A DNA stretch of 64,000 nucleotides, taken from positions 62,001 through 126,000 of the forward strand of contig NZ_AEEB01000003.1 in assembly GCF_000179775.1 (NCBI RefSeq), given 5' to 3'. Numbering within the stretch: position 1 is the first letter of the stretch; the number at the start of each line of letters is the position of its first letter. Of this stretch, positions 47,741 through 58,604 are shown piece after piece. This DNA comes from Ahrensia sp. R2A130. GTDB lineage: Bacteria; Pseudomonadota; Alphaproteobacteria; Rhizobiales; Rhizobiaceae. The position numbers and the translations under genes are program-made. The notes under the pieces are model-generated. The model did not search any database and had not been told where the DNA came from. It saw only the letters and a program-made list of their open reading frames with translations.

Positions 47741-48925
47741 TTGATCGGCATCGTCATCCTCGCCGGGGCTTATATCCTCAGCCATTTTTACCGCTCGTTT
47801 CTTGCCGTGCTGTCGCCGCAGCTCACGGCGGAGCTGGGGTTGGGGCCGGATGTGTTGTCGGATGCGCTGGGCGCGTGGTTTGCAGCTTTTGCGTTGGCGC
47901 AATTTCCGGTGGGGGCGCTGCTCGACCGTGTAGGCCCGCGTTGGACGGCAGCCAGCATGTTTGCGGTGGGCGCTGGCGGAGGCGGGCTGCTGTTTGCGTC
48001 GTCCGAAACCGCGTTGGGCCTGACCATCGGCATGGTGATGCTCGGCATCGGTTGCGCGCCTGTTTTGATGGCCTCGGTGTTTATTTTCAAGCGCACCTAT
48101 TCGGGCCGCCAGTTCGCCATGCTGACCTCCAGCTTCATCGCGGCCGGTTTGATGGGCAACATCATCGGGTCCAGCCCGCTGGCATGGGCATCTGCAAATT
48201 TCGGCTGGCGCAGCACCATGGTGGGGCTGGCAATAGTCACCTGCGCGTTGGCGGCAGGCATCATCGCCTTCGTTTCCGACCCGCCGAAGGCCGAGCAACC
48301 TGCAGGCGGCACCGGCAGCTATTGGGATTTGATGAAGCTGCGTCCGCTGTGGTTCATCTTCCCGCTGCTCTTCGTCAATTACGCCGTCATCGGCGGCCTG
48401 CGTGGGCTATGGGCCGGGCCGTATCTGGGGCAGGTGCATGGTCTCGATCAGTTGGCCATCGGCAACACCTTGTTCGTGGTGGCGATCATCATGGCCGTCG
48501 GTAGCCTCGCCTACGGCCCTGCGGATAAGCTGTTCAACACCCGCAAGTATGTGGTGCTGGCAGGCGGTAGCATCGGCATGGCCGCGCTGCTGTGGTGGAC
48601 GCTCAACCCTGGTGCGTCGGTGGTGCAGATGCAGATCGCGCTATCGCTTCTCGGCTTCTGCACCATGTATTTCGGCCTCACCATGGCCCACGGCATGGCC
48701 TTCATTCCCGACCACCTGACGGGGCGGGGTGTGACACTGCTGAACTTCTTCAACATGGGCGGTGTCGGCGTAATGCAGTGGCTATCGTCAGGCGTCTATC
48801 GTTCCAACGATAAAGGCGAGTTCCTATCGGCCTTCCAGCCCGTGTTGATTTTCTACGTTGTCGCGCTGGCAGTGGCACTGGCGATCTATGCGTTCAGCGA
48901 AGACCGCCCGCCGGAAAAAGCCTAG
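47741..48925 (+). CDS. MFS transporter
   Basis: A 394-residue major facilitator with about 12 membrane helices. The loop 2-3 motif is visible as GALLDRVGPRW and the N-terminal helix as IVILAGAYILSHFYRSFLAVL. The substrate is not evident. The upstream in-frame stop is TAA at 47723-47725 and no ATG or GTG lies between it and the first helix. TTG at 47741 is therefore the likely start (ATT at 47735 is the only other option). The stop codon TAG shares the palindrome CTAG with the stop codon of the convergent asparaginase gene. Confidence 0.88.
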   Translation: MIGIVILAGAYILSHFYRSFLAVLSPQLTAELGLGPDVLSDALGAWFAAFALAQFPVGALLDRVGPRWTAASMFAVGAGGGGLLFASSETALGLTIGMVMLGIGCAPVLMASVFIFKRTYSGRQFAMLTSSFIAAGLMGNIIGSSPLAWASANFGWRSTMVGLAIVTCALAAGIIAFVSDPPKAEQPAGGTGSYWDLMKLRPLWFIFPLLFVNYAVIGGLRGLWAGPYLGQVHGLDQLAIGNTLFVVAIIMAVGSLAYGPADKLFNTRKYVVLAGGSIGMAALLWWTLNPGASVVQMQIALSLLGFCTMYFGLTMAHGMAFIPDHLTGRGVTLLNFFNMGGVGVMQWLSSGVYRSNDKGEFLSAFQPVLIFYVVALAVALAIYAFSEDRPPEKA

Positions 48926-49935
48926 GCGAACGCGCCTGCCGAAGGCCTGATTTCGCCCGCCACGATACCGTTCCAGTTCCGCATGGTGGTGTGGCCTAGA
49001 TTGTGCAGCGTCTCGTAAAGCGGGTCGGTATCGCCCAACAGCTTGGCGGTCACGGCAGCCATCATGGCTTCAGCACCGCGCGTGCCGCCATCATCGCATT
49101 TCAGCGCGATGCCGTAGCCGAGTTCAGGGATCGCTCCGCAGAACACCCCTTCGGCTCCGGTCTTGGCAAACAGACGGCCTGCACCTGTAGTCATGAAGGA
49201 CGTGCAAAAGCGGTCGGTACCGGCGACATGCCATGGGTTCGCCATGCAGGCGTTCATCAGTCGCTTGGCCGCGTTGGCGCGGTCGTTGGAGAGACCTTTG
49301 CCTGTTGCCATACGCGCAAAGCCTAGCGCCATCGCATCTAGCGGAATCGCATGCGTGGGAATGGAACAGCCGTCTGTGCCGCAATCAGCGGTGATGCTGT
49401 GTTCGGCATTGGTCATCTCTTCCATGGCGCGGCGAACGTTGGTCATAATCGCGTGGTCAGGCGAAATGTAGCCGGTCGGGTCGACGCCCGTATGGGCGGC
49501 TGTGCACACGAAGCCTGCGTGCTTGCCGGAGCAGTTGTTGCAGATCGCGGTGGGCGTATCGGCATATGTGCGTGCCTGTTCGATGAGCACCGGCTGCTGC
49601 GAAGACCAATGGCCGCCGCATTCCAGCGCGGCTTCGTCCAGCCCGGCTTTGGCCAACATGGCGGTGGCGGTTTCGATGTGACCCGGTTCGCCGGAATGGG
49701 AGGAGCAAGCGAGTGCCAGCATTTCGTCGGTGAAGCCCAGCGCGTCGGCTGTGCCGCTTTCCACCAGCGGCAACGCCTGAATGGCCTTCACGGCGGACCG
49801 CGGGAAGACCGGCGATTGCGTATCCCCGGTCTGCCAGACGGTGTTACCGTCACCATCGACCACCGAGACTGCGCCGCGATGGACGCTTTCTACGCGGTCG
49901 CCTCGGGTGATTTCGACAAGGATAGGGTTTGCCAT
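48922..49935 (-). CDS. L-asparaginase, rhizobial (ReAV/AnsA, COG4448) type
   Basis: A 337-residue asparaginase of the class first described in Rhizobium etli, unrelated to the E. coli enzymes and resembling serine-dependent glutaminases. Candidate catalytic features are the SxxK motif (RSAVK, S47/K50), the ACSSHSGE serine near residue 79 and the zinc-binding CSGKH motif near 135-139. A distal cysteine lies in the VFCGAIPELGYGIALK segment. It converts asparagine to aspartate and ammonia in the cytoplasm. Its ATG overlaps the betB stop by one base (TGATG), so it is the last gene of a coupled operon. Confidence 0.93.
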   Translation of the reverse strand: MANPILVEITRGDRVESVHRGAVSVVDGDGNTVWQTGDTQSPVFPRSAVKAIQALPLVESGTADALGFTDEMLALACSSHSGEPGHIETATAMLAKAGLDEAALECGGHWSSQQPVLIEQARTYADTPTAICNNCSGKHAGFVCTAAHTGVDPTGYISPDHAIMTNVRRAMEEMTNAEHSITADCGTDGCSIPTHAIPLDAMALGFARMATGKGLSNDRANAAKRLMNACMANPWHVAGTDRFCTSFMTTGAGRLFAKTGAEGVFCGAIPELGYGIALKCDDGGTRGAEAMMAAVTAKLLGDTDPLYETLHNLGHTTMRNWNGIVAGEIRPSAGAFA

Positions 49936-51413
49936 CAGTAGGGTGCCTCCACGTCGCCGAGTTCGACATAGACGCTCTTGATCTGGCTGTAGTTGTCGAT
50001 GGCGTGGTGGGCGTTTTCACGCCCAATGCCAGACATTTTGTAGCCACCGAACGGCACACCGACGGGGGTGAGATTGAAGTTGTTGATATACGTCGTGCCA
50101 GCCTGAAGCTGGCGGACGACGCGGTGGGCGCGGCCTATATCGGCAGTGAAGACACCGGCGGCGAGGCCGAAGATCGTGTCGTTGGCGCGAGCCAGAACGT
50201 CCGCTTCATCGTCGAAGTTCAGCAGAGACAGGACGGGGCCAAAAATCTCTTCCCGCGCGATGGTCATGTCATCGGTGACATCGAAAAACACCACGGGTGC
50301 GACCCAGTTGCCGCCTTCGAAACCTTCGACTTTCGGCGTCTCGCCACCGCAGAGCATCGTTGCCCCTTCGGCCTGACCCTTTTCGATGTAGCCATTGACG
50401 ATTTCCAACTGCTTGGCAGAAATCATCGGCCCCATCTGCACGTCAGGGTCGAGCGGATCGCCGATGCTGATTGCCTTGGTACGCTCCACCAACCGCTCGG
50501 TGAACGCTTCACGAATGCCAGACTGCACGAATACGCGGGTGCCGTTGGAGCAGACTTGGCCGGTTGAGTAAAAGTTCGCCATGATCGCGCCGGAGACTGC
50601 GTTTTCCAGATGGGCGTCGTCGAAAATGATGAGGGGCGACTTGCCACCCAATTCCAGCGACACTTTTTTCAAGCTGTCGGCTGCGGATGCCATGATGCGC
50701 TTGCCGGTGGGAACGGAGCCGGTGAGCGAGACTTTGGAAACCGCAGGGTGGTTCAGCAACTTCGCGCCGACTTCGCCCTTGCCCTGCACGATGCCGATGA
50801 TTCCGTCCGGCGCGCCTGCATCGCGCAGGCATTCCGCCAGTTTCAGCGCGGTGAGCGGCGTTTCTTCCGATGGTTTGTAGATGATGGCATTGCCCATCGC
50901 GAGGGCAGGGGCAGCCTTCCACGTCGCAGTCTGTATCGGGTAGTTCCACGCGCCCACAGCTGCGACGATGCCCAGCGGTTCGCGCAATGTGTAGGCGAAA
51001 GCGGTGTCGTCGACCGGTATCTGCTCGTTGGTCAGGGTGGAGACCAGATTACCGAAATACTCCAGATTATCGGCAGCGCTCACAGCATCGACATAGAGCG
51101 TTTCCTGGATGGCCTTGCCGGTGTCCAGCGTCTCGATGCGGGCGATCTCGTCGTTGCGCTCGCGCATGATCTGCGCGGCCTTTATGAGAACGCGGCCACG
51201 CTCCGCGCCTGACATCGCCGCCCAAACAGGCTGCGCCTGCTGTGCGGCGGCTATGGCTTGATCGATGATCGCGTCGGTCGCGGCATGAATATGCGCCACC
51301 GCTTCGCCGGTCGCAGGATGAAGCGTGTCGAAGGCTTCGCCTGCTTTATCTTCTGCATATTTACCGCCGATGAAGTGCGAGCCTTCCGGCTGTGCTGTGC
51401 GTGTTTCGCTCAT
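49935..51413 (-). CDS. betB: Betaine-aldehyde dehydrogenase-like aldehyde dehydrogenase
   Basis: A 492-residue NAD(P)-dependent aldehyde dehydrogenase. Visible are the cofactor-binding GAWNYPIQ and [10 protein letters not shown] motifs, the glycine motif [12 protein letters not shown], the catalytic glutamate in LELGGKSP, the catalytic cysteine in [15 protein letters not shown] and the closing [14 protein letters not shown]. It is closest by motif pattern to betaine or amino-aldehyde dehydrogenases ([22 protein letters not shown]); no choline dehydrogenase or betI gene is adjacent, so the aldehyde may be another amino-aldehyde. The start at 51413 overlaps the hydrolase stop by 4 bases and has a GGAAG ribosome binding site. 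Confidence 0.87.
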   Translation of the reverse strand: MSETRTAQPEGSHFIGGKYAEDKAGEAFDTLHPATGEAVAHIHAATDAIIDQAIAAAQQAQPVWAAMSGAERGRVLIKAAQIMRERNDEIARIETLDTGKAIQETLYVDAVSAADNLEYFGNLVSTLTNEQIPVDDTAFAYTLREPLGIVAAVGAWNYPIQTATWKAAPALAMGNAIIYKPSEETPLTALKLAECLRDAGAPDGIIGIVQGKGEVGAKLLNHPAVSKVSLTGSVPTGKRIMASAADSLKKVSLELGGKSPLIIFDDAHLENAVSGAIMANFYSTGQVCSNGTRVFVQSGIREAFTERLVERTKAISIGDPLDPDVQMGPMISAKQLEIVNGYIEKGQAEGATMLCGGETPKVEGFEGGNWVAPVVFFDVTDDMTIAREEIFGPVLSLLNFDDEADVLARANDTIFGLAAGVFTADIGRAHRVVRQLQAGTTYINNFNLTPVGVPFGGYKMSGIGRENAHHAIDNYSQIKSVYVELGDVEAPY

Positions 51414-52378
51414 AGTGCTTCCGCCCATTCTACGATGGCGTCCACCGCCATTTGAGTGTTCTCCGGCGACGTGATGGCACCGGCTATGACGTGTTTCGAC
51501 GTATCTGTGGAATCTTCCACCGCAATGATTTTTGCAGGACCGCCCCAGCGTGCGGCGACCTCGCGGGTGACAGAGGATTTCACCACGCCGTCGTCATCAT
51601 GGAACATGAAAAGGGCAGGGACTTTTATGTCTTCAAAGGGCAGGGCGCGAACGTGGTCGATGCTGGCTTTCATCGGAAGTGCTGCCACGGTTGGATACGT
51701 GGTGGACCACCATTTCTCCTGTTCGGCGTTCATCGGTTCCCAGCTGCGCTCGGCACCTGCCAGAACAGGCACCAACTGACGCGCCCAAGGCAGGGTCAGA
51801 ATATCGGCACTGGCGTTCTGCACGGCGTAGTTCGGGGATATGAAAACGATGCCCGCAACATCCTTGATGAGGTCCGGCTTCGTTGCGGCCCACGTCGCCA
51901 ACGTACCGCCCGTGGAGGTGGAGATGATGATAACCTTCTTGCCGATACGCCTGCCGATTTCGATGGCCTCTGCGGTGTCGTTCATCCAGTCATTGACCGA
52001 AGGCTCCGCCATCGCGTCCGGTGAACGGGCGTGGCCGGCGAGACGACCAAAGAAGAGATTGGCCTGCAAGCGGTCCGCCACCATATCGGGAACCGGGCGG
52101 ATCTCTTCCGAACTGGCCGAGAATCCGTGAATGTTCACCACGGCGATATCGGTCTGGACCTTGGCGATATCGCTGTCCCAGATGATCCGCTTTTCAGCGC
52201 CGGGCTTGATATCGGTGAAGGCGGCTTCTGATTTTGCCAGATAACCTTCTATGTCACTACCTACAGCATCAGCGGAGAATCGAAGCGTCTCGTCGATTTC
52301 TTCACGCGGGCCAAGAGCAAAAATGACGCCCAGAACTACGATAAGGCTCAAAAGCCCAAGTGCGATCTTCTTAAACAC
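51410..52378 (-). CDS. Membrane-anchored alpha/beta hydrolase
   Basis: A 322-residue alpha/beta hydrolase-fold protein with an N-terminal membrane anchor ([20 protein letters not shown]). The oxyanion strand [15 protein letters not shown] and the nucleophile elbow [11 protein letters not shown] are visible, with Ser in place of the usual first Gly of GxSxG. The acid and histidine positions are likely FHDDDGVV and DTSKHVI. It resembles lysophospholipases/monoacylglycerol lipases. The GTG at 52378 is chosen because AGGAAG lies 7 bases upstream; another GTG at 52423 is possible. It heads a three-gene operon with betB and the asparaginase. Confidence 0.82.
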   Translation of the reverse strand: MFKKIALGLLSLIVVLGVIFALGPREEIDETLRFSADAVGSDIEGYLAKSEAAFTDIKPGAEKRIIWDSDIAKVQTDIAVVNIHGFSASSEEIRPVPDMVADRLQANLFFGRLAGHARSPDAMAEPSVNDWMNDTAEAIEIGRRIGKKVIIISTSTGGTLATWAATKPDLIKDVAGIVFISPNYAVQNASADILTLPWARQLVPVLAGAERSWEPMNAEQEKWWSTTYPTVAALPMKASIDHVRALPFEDIKVPALFMFHDDDGVVKSSVTREVAARWGGPAKIIAVEDSTDTSKHVIAGAITSPENTQMAVDAIVEWAEAL

Positions 52379-52505
52379 GGCAAAACTTCCTGTAAGTCGG
52401 TCTGATTCCACACGGTTTGGCACGCCATTGACGTTTACGGTAGTTCGATCATGCCTTTTGCCATCAAAAGCGCCAGTTTGCGGCCTTTTAGGGAAGATAT
52501 CGGGG

Positions 52506-52534
52506 TTGACGGGATGGGGGGTTGGGCCTAGATA
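52506..52534 (+). promoter_or_regulatory. Promoter of the str-S10 ribosomal cluster
   Basis: TTGACG (52506-52511), a 17-base G-rich spacer and TAGATA (52529-52534) make a good housekeeping promoter about 330 bases upstream of rpsL. It is the best match in the intergenic region. Confidence 0.55.
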
Positions 52535-52685
52535 CCCTTCACGACGAGCCGATGTGAGCCGTGAATTGCGATGCGCCTAGCGTTGCAGCCAGCCCGCTCA
52601 AACAAGGTTCGCAAAAACGAATATGTATGGTTCGAGAGCAAGAACCGGGTCGTACTTTGGCCTTGTTCCTCTGCATTGAGAGTCC

Positions 52686-52750
52686 GGCACCCGTGCGGCA
52701 ATCCCGCGTTGTGGTGCCTTTCTCGTGTTTGGCATGTGGTTTTCACATGC
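52686..52750 (+). promoter_or_regulatory. Two stem-loops in the rpsL leader
   Basis: First, GGCACC (52686-52691) pairs with GGTGCC (52713-52718), enclosing an inner GCGG/CCGC stem with a 5-base loop. Second, GCATGTG (52732-52738) pairs with CACATGC (52744-52750) around a 5-base T-rich loop. They lie 110-175 bases before the rpsL start and may be a ribosomal-protein binding leader; unverified. Confidence 0.4.
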
Positions 52751-52862
52751 GCTCGACAATCCCTATCGCACGGCATCTCGGGTGACAGCCTAGAGGTGCC
52801 AGCACAGTGAAACGCCCATTCTCTCACGGTTTTGTGGAGCGGGCAGATAAGAAGGATGTGTC

Positions 52863-53234
52863 ATGCCGACCATCAACCAACTTGTACGCAATCCGCGCAA
52901 AGCGCCGATCAAGCGTTCCAAGGTTCCAGCAATGGAAGCGAACCCGCAGAAGCGCGGCGTTTGCACACGTGTTTACACCACGACCCCGAAGAAACCGAAC
53001 TCGGCTCTTCGTAAGGTTGCCAAGATCCGCCTCACCAATGGCTTCGAAGTCATCGGCTACATTCCCGGTGAAGGTCACAACCTTCAGGAACACTCCGTGG
53101 TTATGATCCGCGGCGGTCGCGTGAAGGATCTTCCTGGTGTCCGTTACCACATCATCCGCGGCGTGCTCGACACGCAGGGCGTCAAAGACCGTAAACAGCG
53201 CCGTTCGAAATACGGCGCCAAGCGTCCGAAGTAA
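52863..53234 (+). CDS. rpsL: 30S ribosomal protein S12
   Basis: A 123-residue decoding-centre protein. It contains the universally conserved [17 protein letters not shown] and [32 protein letters not shown] segments. The lysines that give streptomycin resistance when changed are wild type (PKKPNS and VKDLPG). The start [13 protein letters not shown] is standard. A ribosome binding site AGAAGGATGTGTC precedes it. It is the first gene of the ribosomal supercluster. Confidence 0.98.
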   Translation: MPTINQLVRNPRKAPIKRSKVPAMEANPQKRGVCTRVYTTTPKKPNSALRKVAKIRLTNGFEVIGYIPGEGHNLQEHSVVMIRGGRVKDLPGVRYHIIRGVLDTQGVKDRKQRRSKYGAKRPK

Positions 53235-53239
53235 GGTAG

Positions 53240-53716
<477 letters not shown>

Positions 53717-53761
53717 TGCCTGAACCCGTAACGTCTCCCGATATTCCCAAAGAGCATAATC

Positions 53762-55852
53762 ATGGCACGCGAATATAAACTCGAGGACTACCGCAACTTC
53801 GGCATCATGGCCCATATTGATGCGGGCAAGACCACGATGACCGAGCGGATCCTGTATTACACGGGCAAAATCCACAAAATGGCCGAAGTGCACGAAGGTG
53901 CTGCTACCATGGACTGGATGGAGCAGGAGCAGGAGCGTGGCATCACGATCACGTCTGCTGCGACAACCACCTTCTGGGAAGGTCGTGACGGCAAGAAGCG
54001 TCGCTACAACATCATCGACACCCCTGGTCACGTCGACTTCACGATTGAGGTCGAACGCTCCTTGCGTGTGCTCGATGGCGCTGTTGCGCTTCTCGATGCT
54101 AACGCCGGCGTAGAGCCACAGACAGAAACTGTCTGGCGTCAGGCCAACAAGTACAACGTCCCGCGCATGATCTATGCCAACAAAATGGACAAGGTCGGTG
54201 CTGACTTCTTCAATTGTATCGACACGGTCCGTTCGCGCCTTGGCGCAACCCCTTGTGTTCTTCAGCTGCCGATTGGTGCTGAAAACGAGTTCGAAGGCAT
54301 CATCGATCTGATCGAGATGAAAGAGCACGTCTGGAAAGGCGAAGAGCTCGGCGCGACATGGGATGTCCTGGAAATCCGAGACGAGCTGAAGGCTCAAGCT
54401 GAAGAGTATCGCGACCTGCTCATCGAAACGGCTGTAGAAGCCGACGATGCTGACATGGAAGCCTATCTCGAAGGCAACATGCCGGATAACGATCGTCTGC
54501 GTGCATTGATCCGTAAGGGCTGCATCGCGGTTCAGTTCTTCCCAATGATGTGCGGTACGGCGTTTAAGAACAAAGGTGTTCAGCCGCTGTTGAACGCAAT
54601 CACCGATTACCTGCCTTCGCCTCTGGAAGTGCCTGCAATTAAAGGCATCGACGCAAAGACCGAAGAAGAGACCGTACGCAAATCTTCCGATGATGAGCCT
54701 TTCTCAATGCTGGCGTTCAAAATCATGAACGACCCGTTTGTCGGCACGCTCACATTCTGCCGTATCTACTCGGGCAGCCTGGAGACAGGTGGTTCGTTGA
54801 TGAACACGGTGAAAGGTAAGAAAGAGCGCATCGGACGTATGTTGCAGATGCACTCCAACGACCGCATCGACATCAAAGAAGCATATGCAGGCGACATCGT
54901 TGCTATTGCAGGCCTCAAAGAGACGACAACGGGCGACACGCTTTGCGATCCGCTCAAGCCGGTTATCCTCGAGCGTATGGAATTCCCCGATCCGGTGATT
55001 TCCATTGCAATCGAGCCTAAAACCAAGGGCGACCAGGAAAAAATGGGCATCGCGCTCAACCGTCTCGCAGCCGAGGACCCGTCCTTCCGTGTGCGTTCCG
55101 ACGAAGAGAGCGGCCAGACCATCATTTCCGGTATGGGCGAATTGCACCTCGACATTCTTGTCGACCGCATGAAGCGCGAATTCTCGGTTGAAGCTAACGT
55201 TGGTGCACCGCAGGTGTCCTATCGTGAGACCATCACCCGTGAAGCTGAAATCGACTACACGCATAAGAAACAGTCCGGTGGTTCCGGTCAGTTTGCGCGC
55301 GTGAAAATTGTCTTCACACCGAACCCCGACAGCGAGGAGTTCGAATTCGAGTCCAAGATTGTCGGCGGTAACGTGCCTAAGGAATACATTCCGGGCGTTG
55401 AAAAGGGCATCAAGTCTGTCATGGACAACGGCCCCGTGGCCGGCTTCCCGATGCTGGGCGTGAAAGCGACCCTTCTTGACGGCGCATACCACGATGTCGA
55501 CTCCAGTGTTCTGGCCTTTGAGATCGCAGCACGCGCTGCATTTCGTGAAGGCGCGCAGAAAGCTGGCGCAAAATTGCTTGAGCCCATCATGAAGGTGGAA
55601 GTTGTGACACCGGAAGACTATATGGGCGATGTGATCGGTGATCTGTCCTCCCGTCGTGGTCAGGTTTCCGGTACGGAATCCCGCGGTATCGACCAAGTCG
55701 TGTCCGCGATGGTTCCTCTCGCAAACATGTTCAAGTACGTCGACAGCCTGCGCTCCATGAGCCAGGGCCGTGCGCAGTACACGATGACATTCGACCACTA
55801 CGAGCAGGTGCCCCAGATGGTCGCCGACGAAGTGATCGAGAAATACGCGTAA
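53762..55852 (+). CDS. fusA: Elongation factor G
   Basis: A 696-residue translocation GTPase. G1 is AHIDAGKTT, switch I ends RGITITSA, G3 is DTPGHVDF and G4 is NKMDK. The domain IV region ([10 protein letters not shown], then [17 protein letters not shown]) reaches into the decoding centre. Length is normal. It follows rpsG after 45 bases. Only this one EF-G gene is in the window. Confidence 0.98.
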   Translation: MAREYKLEDYRNFGIMAHIDAGKTTMTERILYYTGKIHKMAEVHEGAATMDWMEQEQERGITITSAATTTFWEGRDGKKRRYNIIDTPGHVDFTIEVERSLRVLDGAVALLDANAGVEPQTETVWRQANKYNVPRMIYANKMDKVGADFFNCIDTVRSRLGATPCVLQLPIGAENEFEGIIDLIEMKEHVWKGEELGATWDVLEIRDELKAQAEEYRDLLIETAVEADDADMEAYLEGNMPDNDRLRALIRKGCIAVQFFPMMCGTAFKNKGVQPLLNAITDYLPSPLEVPAIKGIDAKTEEETVRKSSDDEPFSMLAFKIMNDPFVGTLTFCRIYSGSLETGGSLMNTVKGKKERIGRMLQMHSNDRIDIKEAYAGDIVAIAGLKETTTGDTLCDPLKPVILERMEFPDPVISIAIEPKTKGDQEKMGIALNRLAAEDPSFRVRSDEESGQTIISGMGELHLDILVDRMKREFSVEANVGAPQVSYRETITREAEIDYTHKKQSGGSGQFARVKIVFTPNPDSEEFEFESKIVGGNVPKEYIPGVEKGIKSVMDNGPVAGFPMLGVKATLLDGAYHDVDSSVLAFEIAARAAFREGAQKAGAKLLEPIMKVEVVTPEDYMGDVIGDLSSRRGQVSGTESRGIDQVVSAMVPLANMFKYVDSLRSMSQGRAQYTMTFDHYEQVPQMVADEVIEKYA

Positions 55853-55970
55853 GCGTATAAAGAGTTCGAAGGCGCGGTCGGTTCCGCGTCTTCCAGTTAA
55901 GTCGGCGGCAGCGATGTCGCCAAGAAGTTCAGAAGTCGCTAGCGAGCGCTGGTGAAAAATGGAGGCCAAG

Positions 55971-57146
<1,176 letters not shown>

Positions 57147-57158
57147 ACAAAATTATGC

Positions 57159-57190
57159 ACGGCGGGGCGGCTGGAAAGCTGCCCCGCCGT
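57159..57190 (+). other. Strong hairpin between tuf and rpsJ
   Basis: ACGGCGGGGC (57159-57168) pairs with GCCCCGCCGT (57181-57190), with extra pairs inside. No T tract follows, so it may be an mRNA-stabilising or processing hairpin after tuf rather than an intrinsic terminator. Confidence 0.55.
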
Positions 57191-57259
57191 TCGCTTGCCC
57201 CGAAAGGGCCGGCTAAACGACACGGGACGGCTGACCGATCCCGTAATGAATTCAAGGGC

Positions 57260-57278
57260 CATCAGCATCCGGCTGATG
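57260..57278 (+). promoter_or_regulatory. Hairpin in the S10 leader, directly upstream of rpsJ
   Basis: A perfect 7-bp stem (CATCAGC 57260-57266 with GCTGATG 57272-57278) and the loop ATCCG end 22 bases before the rpsJ start and about 10 bases before its ribosome binding site. Its place suggests control of S10-operon translation; no ligand is known. Confidence 0.4.
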
Positions 57279-57300
57279 TCTCGTATCAAGGACGAAACAC

Positions 57301-57609
57301 ATGACCGGTCAGAATATTCGTATTCGCCTGAAAGCGTTCGACCATCGCATCCTCGACACGTCCGCCAAGGAAATCGTGTCGACTGCGAAACGCACAGGCG
57401 CACAGGTTCGCGGCCCAGTGCCGTTGCCGACCCGCATCGAGCGCTACACCGTCAACCGCTCGCCCCACGTGAACAAAAAAGCACGTGAACAGTTCGAAAT
57501 GCGCACCCACAAGCGCCTGCTGGATATCGTCGATCCGACGCCACAGACCGTGGACGCGCTGATGAAGCTCGATCTGGCAGCTGGTGTCGACGTTGAAATC
57601 AAGCTCTAG
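57301..57609 (+). CDS. rpsJ: 30S ribosomal protein S10
   Basis: A 102-residue protein of the 30S head, also the NusE antitermination factor. It has the typical [14 protein letters not shown] start, [33 protein letters not shown] core and [29 protein letters not shown] end. It is the first gene of the S10 operon. Start and length match the family. Confidence 0.98.
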   Translation: MTGQNIRIRLKAFDHRILDTSAKEIVSTAKRTGAQVRGPVPLPTRIERYTVNRSPHVNKKAREQFEMRTHKRLLDIVDPTPQTVDALMKLDLAAGVDVEIKL

Positions 57610-57770
57610 CGAGCGTGAAATCAAACTGTAAGACCTCGGTCTGACAGAAGGGCATCCGCCCACAGTCTTCACATCGTGCGGACTGAACAAACAACAAAAG
57701 CGGGGCAGTGAACGTATATGCGTTCCGCCTGCCAGGACCACACGGTCCTAAACGCTAAAGGATGAGAACA

Positions 57771-58604
57771 ATGCGCTCAGGCGTGATTGCACAGAAGGTC
57801 GGGATGACCCGCATTTATACCGATGAAGGTATCAATGTCCCCGTGACCGTTCTCCGTATGGAGCACGTTCAGGTCATTGCCCAACGGACCGAAGAAAAAC
57901 ATGGCTACACCGCCGTCCAGCTGGGCGCAGGTAAAGCCAAGGTGAAAAACGTTTCCAAGCCGATGCGTGGCCACTTCGCTGTTGCGAAGGTCGAGCCAAA
58001 GCGCAAATTGGCCGAATTCCGCGTCACCGAAGAAAACCTTGTTCCGGTGGGCGCTGAAATTATCGCTGCTCACTACATGCCAGGTCAGTTCGTCGACGTG
58101 ACGGGCACGACAATCGGTAAGGGCTTTGCCGGTGCTATGAAGCGTCACAACTTTGGTGGCCTTCGCGCTTCCCATGGTGTGTCCGTTTCGCACCGTTCGC
58201 ATGGTTCGACCGGTCAGTGTCAGGATCCGGGTAAAGTGTTCAAAGGCAAGCGTATGGCTGGCCACATGGGCAACACCCGCGTCACCACGCAGAACATTCA
58301 GGTTGTCTCCGTCGATGTCGATCGCGGTCTCGTTTTGGTGAAGGGTGCTGTGCCCGGACCAAAAGGCGGCTGGGTCACATTGCGTGATGCTATCAAGAAG
58401 CCGGTTCATCCCGATGCGATATTCCCTGCAGCACGTCGCCGCGATGCGGAAGCTGCTGAAGAGGCCGCTGCTGCTGCTGAAACCGCTATGGCTGAAGAGG
58501 CTGCTGCAGAATTGGCAGCAACTCAGGCTGCCGAGCAGGAAGCTGCTGTTGAAGCTGCCGAAGAGACGGCTGCTGAAGACAACAAAGAGAAGGGCGCAGA
58601 ATAA
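57771..58604 (+). CDS. rplC: 50S ribosomal protein L3, with acidic C-terminal extension
   Basis: A 277-residue L3. The core (about 1-215) has [16 protein letters not shown], the long central loop with [25 protein letters not shown], and [12 protein letters not shown]. The glutamine that is normally N5-methylated by PrmB lies in GQCQDPG. The last 60 residues are an Ala/Glu-rich, low-complexity tail ending in NKEKGAE. This is long compared with ordinary bacterial L3 of about 205-240 residues. The ATG at 57771 is used because the ribosome binding site (AAAGGATGAG) covers the ATG at 57762. The stop overlaps the rplD start by one base. Confidence 0.96.
   Translation: MRSGVIAQKVGMTRIYTDEGINVPVTVLRMEHVQVIAQRTEEKHGYTAVQLGAGKAKVKNVSKPMRGHFAVAKVEPKRKLAEFRVTEENLVPVGAEIIAAHYMPGQFVDVTGTTIGKGFAGAMKRHNFGGLRASHGVSVSHRSHGSTGQCQDPGKVFKGKRMAGHMGNTRVTTQNIQVVSVDVDRGLVLVKGAVPGPKGGWVTLRDAIKKPVHPDAIFPAARRRDAEAAEEAAAAAETAMAEEAAAELAATQAAEQEAAVEAAEETAAEDNKEKGAE

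Larger units (their letters stand above)
52379..52862. other. Long intergenic region and leader upstream of rpsL
   Basis: About 480 bases without a convincing gene. It contains the start region of the minus-strand hydrolase gene, a strong plus-strand promoter (52506-52534) and then a leader of roughly 320 nt with two stem-loops (52686-52718 and 52732-52750) before the rpsL ribosome binding site. Short open frames in it show no codon bias or homology I recognise. Confidence 0.6.

Noticed and set aside
47725-48504. 259-residue frame starting ATG 47725 over the MFS gene
   Set aside because: It is in another frame than the membrane helices; its product is Arg/His/Gly-rich without structure.
57159-57190. 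Hairpin after tuf as an intrinsic terminator
   Set aside because: No T tract follows (GTTCGC), so I list it as a hairpin only.
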